Shown here in pieces: positions 57,779-64,000 of a stretch of 64,000 nucleotides of DNA. Numbering within the stretch: the first letter of the stretch is position 1; each line of letters starts with the position of its first letter. Position numbers and translations under genes: made by a program. The notes below the pieces were generated by a model that worked only from the letters and a program-made list of their open reading frames with translations, was not told the DNA's origin and searched no databases. The stretch is from Roseiarcus sp035656495 (GTDB lineage: Bacteria; Pseudomonadota; Alphaproteobacteria; Rhizobiales; Beijerinckiaceae). The stretch covers positions 16,494 through 80,493 of the forward strand of contig DASRSL010000273.1 of NCBI GenBank assembly GCA_035656495.1, read 5' to 3'.

Positions 57779-58720
57779 TCAGTAGCGCAGCGGATTGGCG
57801 AGACTGAGCTTGGTCAGCGCGAGCGCGCGCGCTTCCGGCGGCAGCGCCGCGAGCCGAAGGATCGCTTCGTCGACGCCGAGCGCCTCGGCTTGCCCGTCGG
57901 CGTTTTTGGAGAGCGCGCGCAGCGCCGCCTTGGCGGGCATCGGCTGGGCTTCGAGCGCGGCGACGCGTTTTGCGAGGTCCGTCAGCGTCTGCTGCGCGTC
58001 GTCGAGTGATTTCCGCAGGCGGGCGTTTTCGTCCTCGCTGCGCTCGAGCTTCGTCACGGCGTCGGCGAGGGCGATCGCCTCGGCGAGCGCCTCTGGCGCG
58101 AGCGGGGGCAGAGCTTCGGGCGTCGTGGCGGCCCGCCTCTCAGCCGATGGGGCCTCCTTCGCCGGCGCATCGGGTGCTTGCGCCGGCGCCGCCGTTGGCG
58201 AAGGCTCGCGATGTTCGGCGCGTGACGCGAAACCGCGCTTCTCGACCACGCCGTCCTTCACCACCTCGAAAGTCGCCTCCGGCAGGCAGGGCAGGTCGAC
58301 GAGCGAGATTTCGTGCGGCTCGGCGGTGTAGCGGACGAGACCGGATTCGGGATCGGGCCAGCGCTTGACGTAGCGCCCGCCCTGGGAAAAGCCGGTATAG
58401 ACTCCCTCGGTGACCTTTCGCCACTCGTCGTCGTCGACGATTTTTGCGGAAACGACGATGCGCTTCGTCTCGTCGTCGAAGGAGATGTCGGTGAGTTTGC
58501 CGGCGGCGATCTTGCCGTGCATGGCCCGCAGGGCGCCGCGCGACTTGCCACCGCTCGCCTGCAGCGCTTTGGCCGACCATTTTTCGAAATAGGGCTTGCT
58601 GGAAGAATAGTCGCAGATCTCGCCCGAGCGGTCGGGCGCCTCGGCGGTGGCGACGCCGGTGACGAGCCGCTGGTCGAGGTCGACCTTGGCGAGCGGCAGG
58701 AAGAAGTCGAGCGAGGACAT
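57779..58720 (-). CDS. Prohead protease fused to a scaffold-like coiled coil
   Basis: A 313-residue protein. The ATG at 58720 has GGAG 7 nt upstream. Residues 1-150 are the HK97-type U35 prohead protease: KVDLDQRLVTGVATAEAPDR SGEICDY, LRAMHGKIAAGKLTDI with the active-site His region, KVTEGVYTGFSQGGRYVKRW, EISLVDLPCLPEATFEVVK with the catalytic Ser/Asp region. Residues about 180-300 are Ala/Pro-rich then coiled coil (ALADAVTKLERSEDENARLR KSLDDAQQTLTDLAKRVAAL E), as expected for an attached scaffold or delta domain. No separate scaffold gene exists. Confidence 0.82.
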   Translation of the reverse strand: MSSLDFFLPLAKVDLDQRLVTGVATAEAPDRSGEICDYSSSKPYFEKWSAKALQASGGKSRGALRAMHGKIAAGKLTDISFDDETKRIVVSAKIVDDDEWRKVTEGVYTGFSQGGRYVKRWPDPESGLVRYTAEPHEISLVDLPCLPEATFEVVKDGVVEKRGFASRAEHREPSPTAAPAQAPDAPAKEAPSAERRAATTPEALPPLAPEALAEAIALADAVTKLERSEDENARLRKSLDDAQQTLTDLAKRVAALEAQPMPAKAALRALSKNADGQAEALGVDEAILRLAALPPEARALALTKLSLANPLRY

Positions 58721-58854
58721 CGCGGCTCCGTGTTTGGGCGCGCGCCGGCAGCGCCCGGAACGGCGCGGACGCAAGGAAGGAGATTCGAAAGGGGAGAACG
58801 GCTTGAGACGGCTCGGTAGCGGCTTCATCGCCGCCCCACCATCTCCATTATGTC

Positions 58855-58904
58855 AAACTATCACACGAGCCGAGTGAGGTCAAGATAATGTTCGCTTTTT
58901 GTTC
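58855..58904 (-). promoter_or_regulatory. SOS-type promoter P2 upstream of the protease-capsid genes
   Basis: Minus strand: GAAC-AAAAAGC-GAAC (58904-58890), 6 nt, TTGACC (58883-58878), 17-nt spacer with CACTCGGCTCGTG, TAGTTT (58860-58855), then a leader with GGAGATGG about 25 nt further. The protease starts at 58720. Box and -35 geometry identical to P1 and P3. Confidence 0.78.
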
Positions 58905-59089
58905 GGTCACACCGGCCGGGATGGGCGGCGCGACGTAGGCCCCGAGGATGACTCGCGAAATCGCGGGTGCGGTCGTTTTTTGGCAGCGCGGTCAACGAAG
59001 CTGGATGATCTGCTTTAGGCGCAGCCGCAAAGGTCGATTTTGCGGGAACGCGGGCCCGATCGCCATCCGCACCATCTCCATTATCTCCG

Positions 59090-59139
59090 AATATGCCACG
59101 AGCCGAGTGCGGTGTCAAGAAATTGTTCTCTTTTTGTTC
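59090..59139 (-). promoter_or_regulatory. SOS-type promoter P3, 235 bp upstream of P2
   Basis: Minus strand: GAAC-AAAAAGA-GAAC (59139-59125), 6 nt, TTGACA (59118-59113, consensus -35), 17-nt spacer with GCACTCGGCTCGTGG, CATATT (59095-59090), then the same leader ATAATGGAGATGGTG as P2. The sequence between P3 and P2 has no gene, so P3 probably adds to transcription of the capsid genes. Confidence 0.78.
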
Positions 59140-59244
59140 GAACACCGCCTCTCGCCGGCCGGATTGGTTGGAAAGCCTCGCGAGAGACGCGCGCGCCGAA
59201 AACGCCGCTCGCCGCGCGATCGTCATGCCATTCTAATGCGGCGT

Positions 59245-59640
59245 TGAAGTCGGCCGGCATGAACTTCAGCATGCGCCGCCGGTGCAGGTTGCCGGCCATG
59301 CGCGCGTCGAACTTCTCCTGGAACGAGTCGCTGCTCCATTCCTTGTTCACCGTGCCGAACGCGTCGGGCGCGGAGCCGGCGCAATAGCACTCGAGCGTCG
59401 CGGCGTCGCGCCTCAGCGCGATGTTGATGGTGAGGGCGATCTGCTCGACGGGCTCATGCCGTAGAGCTTGTGGGCGCGGACGTTGCGCGGCAGGTAGAGG
59501 AGCTCGCCCGCGGAAAAGTCGGCCGCCGGCACGCCGTGCAGCACCCGCTGGTAGGCCGGGTCGGGCGGCTCGGGCGCGCGCCCGTCCTCGCCGATCAGGG
59601 GCTTTATGGTGGCGCCGTCGATGGGCGTGAACTTCGAAAC
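59245..59640 (-). pseudogene. Duplicated, frameshifted fragment of the portal gene
   Basis: About 130 codons closely repeat the middle of the portal protein: DGATIKPLIGEDGRAPEPPD then PAYQRVLHGVPAADFSAGEL LYLPRNVRAHKLYGMSP, a one-base deletion (CTCGACGGGCTC against CTCGACCGGGCTC in the intact gene), then FGTVNKEWSSDSFQEKFDAR MAGNLHRRRMLKFMPADF. Both ends break off abruptly into unrelated sequence. It lies directly upstream of promoter P3. It probably arose by a local duplication or recombination with a related phage. Confidence 0.8.
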
Positions 59641-59651
59641 GCCCAACGAGC

Positions 59652-59858
59652 TCAATGCGTGCGAGATTTCCTCGCGGCGCTCAATGACGCCGCGGAAACC
59701 TCGGTCTTTGGCTCCGGAAATTGTCCGCTGCCAACCCCAGTTCTTTGCAGGCCGGACTCAGCAGTCGCCGTTGCCGCACCCCGCGTGCGCGGGCTGGAGG
59801 CGGAAACGCCGCCAGCCAGAGCAATGACCAGGAAGGCGAGAGCGAGAAGCTCGCGCAT
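59652..59858 (-). CDS. Small exported hypothetical protein
   Basis: A 68-residue frame starting near 59858 with signal-peptide-like MRELLALAFLVIALAGGVSA and a mature part SSPRTRGAATATAESGLQRT GVGSGQFPEPKTEVSAASLS of low complexity. It ends where the portal fragment begins. Could be genuine or a chance frame. Confidence 0.35.
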   Translation of the reverse strand: MRELLALAFLVIALAGGVSASSPRTRGAATATAESGLQRTGVGSGQFPEPKTEVSAASLSAARKSRTH

Positions 59859-60100
59859 TTGAAGTCCCCGGGGCAAATCGCCAGCGAACGTCACGCTCAA
59901 AATGGCGGACGTGCAAAATCAATCGCCGTCGCGCCTATGACAGTACGATCATGCTTTTCAGCTCATTTGATTACCTCGAGTGCGTCGGCGCGCGACCACG
60001 CGCTTTCATCCCCGAAACCAAAAGCGTTTTCGAGGAGACGGGGCGAGAGGGCTTCGAAAGCCGAAGACAACGAGAGTCGCTGTTTCACGCCTTCCCGCCT

Positions 60101-60580
60101 TCAGCGCGCCTCGGCGGCCGCAGCGCCTGCCGCCACTATTGGAAGGAGCGGCTCGTTCGACCACGGCACGCCGTTCTCGGCGAAGATTTGCTCCAGCGCC
60201 TCGACGAAGGCGGGGTTCAAGTCATCCCGACCCTGAGACAGGGGGTCGAAGAACGACCGAGCCAATGCCTCAAGCTTCTCGGTCCCATAGATCAGAGTTC
60301 CGTTCCACAAGAGGATGTCGTTTCGGTCTTCTGGGCCGCACGTACGAATTGCCTCGAAGAATGAATCTCGATCGTTGCAATTTAGATATTTGTACACAGC
60401 GATCAGATCGCATGTAATGGTTCGATAGAGCGCGTCTACACTTAATTGCCAGCGTTTAACCGTGCGGTCCGGAATCGATTCAATGTTCCCAGACGAAAAA
60501 TAAGCGAGGCTCAGGTCCTCCTCACAGAGAAGCGACAAATTCTTCTGAAGCCACAAGGCGACATCGACAGGCATAAGCAT
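60101..60580 (-). CDS. Low-GC hypothetical protein, immunity-like position
   Basis: A 159-residue acidic cytoplasmic protein starting at ATG 60580 (MLMPVDVALWLQKNLSLLCE EDLSLAYFSSGNIESIPDRT). Sequence such as ALYRTITCDLIAVYKYLNCN DRDSFFEAIRTCGPEDRNDI LLWNGTLIYGTEKLEALARS FF looks like a helical globular protein. Its AT content and codon use differ clearly from its neighbours, suggesting recent transfer. It directly follows a toxin-like C-terminal fragment (60593-60820), a position typical for immunity genes of polymorphic toxins. The family itself is not recognised. Confidence 0.65.
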   Translation of the reverse strand: MLMPVDVALWLQKNLSLLCEEDLSLAYFSSGNIESIPDRTVKRWQLSVDALYRTITCDLIAVYKYLNCNDRDSFFEAIRTCGPEDRNDILLWNGTLIYGTEKLEALARSFFDPLSQGRDDLNPAFVEALEQIFAENGVPWSNEPLLPIVAAGAAAAEAR

Positions 60581-60592
60581 TTTGTGTCCTCG

Positions 60593-61005
60593 TCATCGTT
60601 TCGGAAATTTCAACTTGAGAATATTACCGCCGTTAAGTTCGATGAGTCTGTCATCCTTGATGTCTATTGACGCCGTGGAAGGCTCTGTCCTCCAACGGGC
60701 CTGGCCTGCCGGGCGGAATGTAGTGACCGCGCCATCCGGCGTTTCTGAGACGAAGCCACCCTCACCCAACCGGGTGCGGGAAATTGGTTTTTGTCCATTG
60801 CAGGCTTTCACAACAAAGTCTTGTGCGGTCGAATCCGGTCGTCGGAGGTAGGCATGGTGCGCGGGTCGCCAAGTTTGTCGGCCACGCCAGGCATCTCGCC
60901 GCTCGGCGCGACAGCATCGGCGACCGTCCCGATCGGCGCTGCAGGACGTGGTGCTTCGGGTTGCTCGGGAGCGGGAGGCGGCTCTGGCGGCTCGGGCTCG
61001 ATGAT
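60593..61005 (-). pseudogene. Proline-rich linker and toxin-like C-terminal fragment behind portal
   Basis: The portal frame continues past its TAA with EPEPPEPPPAPEQPEAPRPA APIGTVADAVAPSGEMPGVA DKLGDPRTMP to a TGA at 60808. The next frame carries DFVVKACNGQKPISRTRLGE, ETPDGAVTTFRPAGQARWRT EPSTASIDI and LIELNGGNILKLKFPKR, ending at 60593. The final 75 residues look like a small compact domain such as those at the ends of polymorphic toxins, though I cannot name the family. No convincing start codon joins the pieces. An in-frame stop and a frameshift separate them from the portal. Confidence 0.4.
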
Positions 61006-62460
61006 TTAGGAAACTTCCCTTTCGACGCGCCCACCGCCCGCGCCTGACGCCGCAGTGTCGTTGCTTGCCACCCGAACGCGCTTCGGATGCGGCCGATTTC
61101 GGGCTCGCCCGGGCTTGACAGCGTCGTCTGCCGTCGGGAATCTTCCGGCTTCGTCGTGATACGGGTTGTACTTTCCCAAGCCCGCGTCCCGCCCCGCCTT
61201 CCCCTCTCCTCCCAATCCCAGCTCGGCGCGCGCCTCCTCGGGCGTCTTGATCCCGGCCGAGACCAGGATGTTGAGCGTCTGCGCCTGCTGCAGCGGGTCG
61301 ATCGCGTCGTCGCCGACCCAGACGAACTCGAGGTCCCTCTCGCCCATGCAGACCTGGATCACCCGGTCGAGCGCGCTCTTGACCCAGTTCTTCAGCGGCA
61401 CGAGCCCTTCCTGGGTCGCCTGCAGGCGCATGGTCTCGCTGGTCGCGCGGTTCACCTGCGACACAAAGGGCGTGGCGGGAACCGAGAAGGCGTAGCAGAT
61501 GACGCGGGCGAGCCATTCATCATAGGCGTCTTTCAGCGGCGGCTGACGATACTCGATCAGCTTGAAGTCCGCCGGCATGAACTTCATCATGTGACGCCGG
61601 TGCAAGTTGCCGCTCATGCGGGCGTCGAAATCATCCTGGAACTGCCGGATCTGATCGCTCGTCCATTCCTTGTTCACCGTGCCGAAAGCGTCGGGCACGG
61701 AGCCGGCGCGGTAGTACTCGAGGGTCGCGGCGTCGCGCCTCAGCGCGATGTTGATGGTGAGCGCGATCTGCTCGACCGGGCTCATGCCGTAGATCTTGTG
61801 CGCCCTCACGTTGCGCGGCAGGTAAAGGAGCTCGCCGGCCGAGAAATCGGCGGCCGGAACGCCGTGCAACACCTGCTGGTAGGCCGGGTCGGGCGGCTCG
61901 GGCGCCCGCCCGTCCTGGCCGATCAGCGGCTTGATCGTCGCGCCGTCGACGATGTCGAGCGAATGGAGCGCGCCGCTGCGAATATAGCGCGGGTAGATGG
62001 TCGCCGCGTCGATGACGAGCAGGTCCTCGAGCAGGATCCTCAGCCAGTCGCCAAAAGAATGCCGGCGGTCGGGCGTGCTCAGGAATTCGAGCGCCCGGTC
62101 GATGCGGGCCGAGGCGTTCTGCAAATCGGCGCGGGCGCGTGGACGCACGGAAAAATTCTGCGCGGCGATCTGGTCCTTGCGGGTCTCGATGACGAGGCGC
62201 AACAGCGGCAGCGCGTCGGCGAGCGCGCGCAGCTCCGCGAACGAGACGCCGCCTTCCGAGCGCGGCACATAGTTGAGGTTGGCGCCGAACGGATAGTCGA
62301 ACTGGCGGCCCTTCACCTCCGGCGGCGCCTGGGGCGCGAGCGGCTCAAGCGGGCCGAACCAGGAGTCGGGCGCAACGCCGGTGATGGCGTAACGGGTCGC
62401 CTGCGCGAGTCGGGCGAAAACGCTCGGGGTCAGCGGGCGGCGGAGGGCGTCCGTGGACAT
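61006..62460 (-). CDS. Phage portal protein
   Basis: A 484-residue portal forming the dodecameric DNA gate of the head. The ATG at 62460 has AAGGA 8 nt before. MSTDALRRPLTPSVFARLAQ, RLVIETRKDQIAAQNFSVRP, LEDLLVIDAATIYPRYI, VPAADFSAGELLYLPRNVRA HKIYGMSPVEQIALTINIAL RRDAATLEYYRAG, KLIEYRQPPLKDAYDEWLAR VICYAFSVPATPFV and NILVSAGIKTPEEARAELGL are typical of the SPP1/HK97-like portals of alphaproteobacterial siphophages. The C-terminus is polar and ends at TAA 61006. Part of this gene is repeated at 59245-59640. Confidence 0.9.
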   Translation of the reverse strand: MSTDALRRPLTPSVFARLAQATRYAITGVAPDSWFGPLEPLAPQAPPEVKGRQFDYPFGANLNYVPRSEGGVSFAELRALADALPLLRLVIETRKDQIAAQNFSVRPRARADLQNASARIDRALEFLSTPDRRHSFGDWLRILLEDLLVIDAATIYPRYIRSGALHSLDIVDGATIKPLIGQDGRAPEPPDPAYQQVLHGVPAADFSAGELLYLPRNVRAHKIYGMSPVEQIALTINIALRRDAATLEYYRAGSVPDAFGTVNKEWTSDQIRQFQDDFDARMSGNLHRRHMMKFMPADFKLIEYRQPPLKDAYDEWLARVICYAFSVPATPFVSQVNRATSETMRLQATQEGLVPLKNWVKSALDRVIQVCMGERDLEFVWVGDDAIDPLQQAQTLNILVSAGIKTPEEARAELGLGGEGKAGRDAGLGKYNPYHDEAGRFPTADDAVKPGRARNRPHPKRVRVASNDTAASGAGGGRVEREVS

Positions 62461-62473
62461 GCGGGATTCCTTG

Positions 62474-62524
62474 GCTCTCCTCTCCCGCGCGCGGGAGAGG
62501 AGTCGGGTGAGGGTGGGAGAAGGG
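62474..62524. repeat. Palindromic repeat upstream of portal gene
   Basis: CTCTCCTCTCCCGCGCGCGG GAGAGGAGTCGGGTGAGGGT GGGAGAAGGG, another copy of the junction repeat family, 14 bp before the portal start. Confidence 0.8.
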
Positions 62525-62594
62525 AATCGGGTTCGCCTTCCGTTAGGGATTGGCGTGCTACGGCGCGGGACGAGCCTCATGAGGAGCTTCGTCC

Positions 62595-63035
62595 ATGCGC
62601 CGCGCCGCCGCGCTCGCCGTCGCCCTTCTTTTGCCGGGGGCGGCCGGAGCCGCGCCGCGCTGGACCTTTTGCGTCGCCGCAGCCGATGGCGGGGCCGAGG
62701 TCTTCATCACCGACGTCTTCGCCGCCGAGGCGAGCCGGGAGCGGCTCGAAGGCGCGTTCAAGGCCGCGGTCGAGCGGATGGGCGCCGCGCGGGCGGACGC
62801 GCAATGCCCTGAGCCGCGCGAGGACAGGACGGAAGCGGTCAACGCCCAGTTCGACGCCGAGGCGTTCAACCGCAGGATGGGCGCGACCCTGCACGCCGTG
62901 CCGGCGAGCGACTTCCCGGCCGAACGGCGGGAGGCCTCGCACGAGCCGCCGTCGCGCGCGAAGCGCGGCGGCCCGAAGCCGCATGACGACGAGCCGATCG
63001 GTTCGAGCGGCAAGCCTCGTCGGGGCGATCAGTAG
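62595..63035 (+). CDS. Exported protein on the opposite strand within the head module
   Basis: A 146-residue protein; the ATG at 62595 has GAGGAG 8 nt upstream. Signal peptide MRRAAALAVALLLPGAAGAA, then RWTFCVAAADGGAEVFITDV FAAEASRERLEGAFKAAVER MGAARADAQCPEP with two cysteines and a charged, Pro/Arg/Lys-rich tail. It is the only convincing plus-strand gene in the prophage. Independent orientation and export signal suggest a moron (lysogenic conversion) gene. Family not recognised. Confidence 0.6.
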   Translation: MRRAAALAVALLLPGAAGAAPRWTFCVAAADGGAEVFITDVFAAEASRERLEGAFKAAVERMGAARADAQCPEPREDRTEAVNAQFDAEAFNRRMGATLHAVPASDFPAERREASHEPPSRAKRGGPKPHDDEPIGSSGKPRRGDQ

Positions 63036-63155
63036 GGGATGCAGCCGTCATTCTCTGATGGTTCGATCGATCGGGACGCTGGAATCCGCCATGAGGGCCA
63101 CGTTCACCAACTTCTTCCCGCTGCGCGGGGGCGAAGTCGATCCTCGTCGCCCTCG

Positions 63156-63467
63156 TCAGGCGGATGCGCCAGTGCTGTGATGCAGCCACCCGGTCTTCGG
63201 ACCGCCATAGATGACGATGGCTCCGATCGTCGTGTCGTTGTAGGCTTGCCCGATGAGGGGGTTGGACGGGCGGCCGGAGGTCGCGCCGGAGCCGATGACC
63301 GCGGCCCCGTTCGCCGACACCCACCCTGCGTTGCGCAGAATGATCGCGTCGTCGACGACGGAGAGCGAGAATCCCGCCGAGCATCTATAGGTGCGGCTCG
63401 TGCCGGGGATGGTGAATGGGTTCGGCGCGCCGTCGGCGGGCATGACGATCTGGTTTGGCAGGCTCAT
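63156..63467 (-). CDS. Small phage structural-type protein upstream of portal
   Basis: A 103-residue protein from ATG 63467 (MSLPNQIVMPADGAPNPFTI PGTSRTYRCSAGFSLSVVDD AIILRNAGWVSANGAA), ending GAIVIYGGPKTGWLHHSTGA SA. Beta-rich composition without membrane parts resembles small virion or tail-associated proteins of alphaproteobacterial phages. A precise role is not assignable. The 95 bp to the terminase scrap hold nothing visible. Confidence 0.55.
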   Translation of the reverse strand: MSLPNQIVMPADGAPNPFTIPGTSRTYRCSAGFSLSVVDDAIILRNAGWVSANGAAVIGSGATSGRPSNPLIGQAYNDTTIGAIVIYGGPKTGWLHHSTGASA

Positions 63468-63566
63468 GGTTAGTTTGGTTCCTTTTCTTGAAGATGGTCC
63501 GGCCAATGTCGGCCGTGGAGGGCGCGCGTCCCGCGCGCCACGGCGGCGGGACGCCGACGTTCCGAG

Positions 63567-63712
63567 CTACCGCCCGGTCCAAGAATCGATCATCCCTGTC
63601 GTTTTCGGCCGGTCGAGGCCGATGAGGTCGGCGATCGCCCAGACGAGCGCGTCGGCGCGGTCGATAGGCGGCGTCGACGAGTCGCTCACCCAGGCTAGCG
63701 TGGATGCCGAGG
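63567..63712 (-). pseudogene. C-terminal remnant of the large terminase
   Basis: The frame ending at TAG 63567 reads TWSSASTLAWVSDSSTPPID RADALVWAIADLIGLDRPKT TGMIDSWTGR. The PDRADALVWA-TEL-type ending is the characteristic C-terminus of phage large terminases (nuclease domain end). Upstream the frame soon leaves terminase-like sequence and the host gene follows within about 80 bp. The ATPase and almost all of the nuclease are therefore deleted. Confidence 0.55.
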
Positions 63713-63791
63713 ACCAAGTCCTTTTCTGAGCGTCGCTTCCTTGATACCGGTTGTGTCGTTTGACGCCGCTCGGCGGTCAGGGGATCACGAC

Positions 63792-64000
63792 ATGATTGAT
63801 GTCTCGCAGACGTCGTCGGCGAAGCTGGGGCCGGGGGGGCACTGGCGCAACTGGGTCGGCAACCAATCCTTCATCGCGCGGAACAAGGCAGAGCCGGGTT
63901 CGGAAGACGAATTGGCTGCGCTCGTGCGCGAGGCCACGCGTCAAAATCTCTCCATCCGCGTCGCCGGCTCCGGCCATTCTTTTACGCCGGTCGTCGCGAC
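63792..64000 (+). CDS. FAD-linked sugar-1,4-lactone oxidase, N-terminal part
   Basis: The window ends inside this gene; 69 codons are visible. MIDVSQTSSAKLGPGGHWRN WVGNQSFIARNKAEPGSEDE LAALVREATRQNLSIRVAGS GHSFTPVVA matches the start of the FAD_binding_4 domain in D-arabinono-1,4-lactone/L-gulonolactone oxidases (W-NW-G------P-s--el---v--a-----vr--G-GHSF-p). The GHSF motif includes the usual flavin-linking histidine. It marks return to host sequence. Confidence 0.8.
   Translation, partial: MIDVSQTSSAKLGPGGHWRNWVGNQSFIARNKAEPGSEDELAALVREATRQNLSIRVAGSGHSFTPVVA

Noticed and set aside
33109..63712. A true, functional gene transfer agent cluster
   Set aside because: Tail genes are GTA-like, but the terminase is deleted, LexA-type promoters, a tailspike, palindromic repeats and a G/GT frameshift are present, and the conserved GTA gene order is not kept. 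A defective prophage fits better.

Overview
The window looks like a chromosomal segment of a high-GC alphaproteobacterium of the Rhizobiales type. The evidence is strong GC bias, rhizobial-type moc/inositol genes, the lptM-lysA-DUF4175 gene order, GTA-like tail genes, GTTC-N7-GTTC SOS boxes and short palindromic repeats with TTCGAGGC or CTCTCCC arms. Genus cannot be fixed from the sequence.

Host part, 1-32.7 kb. An RbsA-type sugar ABC cassette (ATPase cut by the left edge, plus binding protein) is followed by a decayed stretch (2.6-5.4 kb) with a HigB-like remnant, a frameshifted MNT nucleotidyltransferase, a broken SNF2 helicase and a Wza-like scrap. Next come a Gfo/Idh/MocA dehydrogenase, an aldo/keto reductase and topoisomerase IB. 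From 9.2 to 17.4 kb lies a coherent catabolic island: an inositol/rhizopine-type ABC transporter, a LacI-family regulator, a MocD-like di-iron membrane oxygenase, a MocE-like Rieske ferredoxin and two SDRs. Three operator-like repeats precede the binding-protein gene. Valine catabolism genes (LysR regulator, mmsA, acyl-CoA dehydrogenase, mmsB) follow, interrupted by Uma2 and VapC remnants. Then come anmK, a PduO-type cobalamin adenosyltransferase, DUF4175, lysA, lptM and purD.

Prophage part, 33.1-63.7 kb. Nearly everything is on the minus strand: terminase C-terminal scrap, portal, protease-scaffold, capsid, connectors, tail tube, a G/GT-type frameshifted chaperone pair, tape measure, GTA-like tail-tip genes, two paralogous tail fibres, a beta-helix tailspike, a GH19 endolysin and a lysis/envelope cassette. 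Three copies of one promoter, each with a LexA-type box exactly 6 nt upstream of the -35, precede structural modules. I see no integrase, repressor or intact terminase. One portal fragment is duplicated, and short palindromic repeats sit at most tail-gene junctions. This looks like a defective or domesticated SOS-linked prophage with a GTA-like tail. The right edge re-enters host sequence in an FAD-dependent sugar-lactone oxidase.

Most unusual points: the repeated SOS promoter, the slippery GGGAAAA site, the TIM-barrel/DUF2460 rearrangement, palindromic repeats that supply ribosome binding sites and protein ends, a beta-rich segment shared by three virion proteins, a TolQ/ExbD-like pair in the lysis cassette, and a toxin-like tail with an immunity-like neighbour behind the portal gene.
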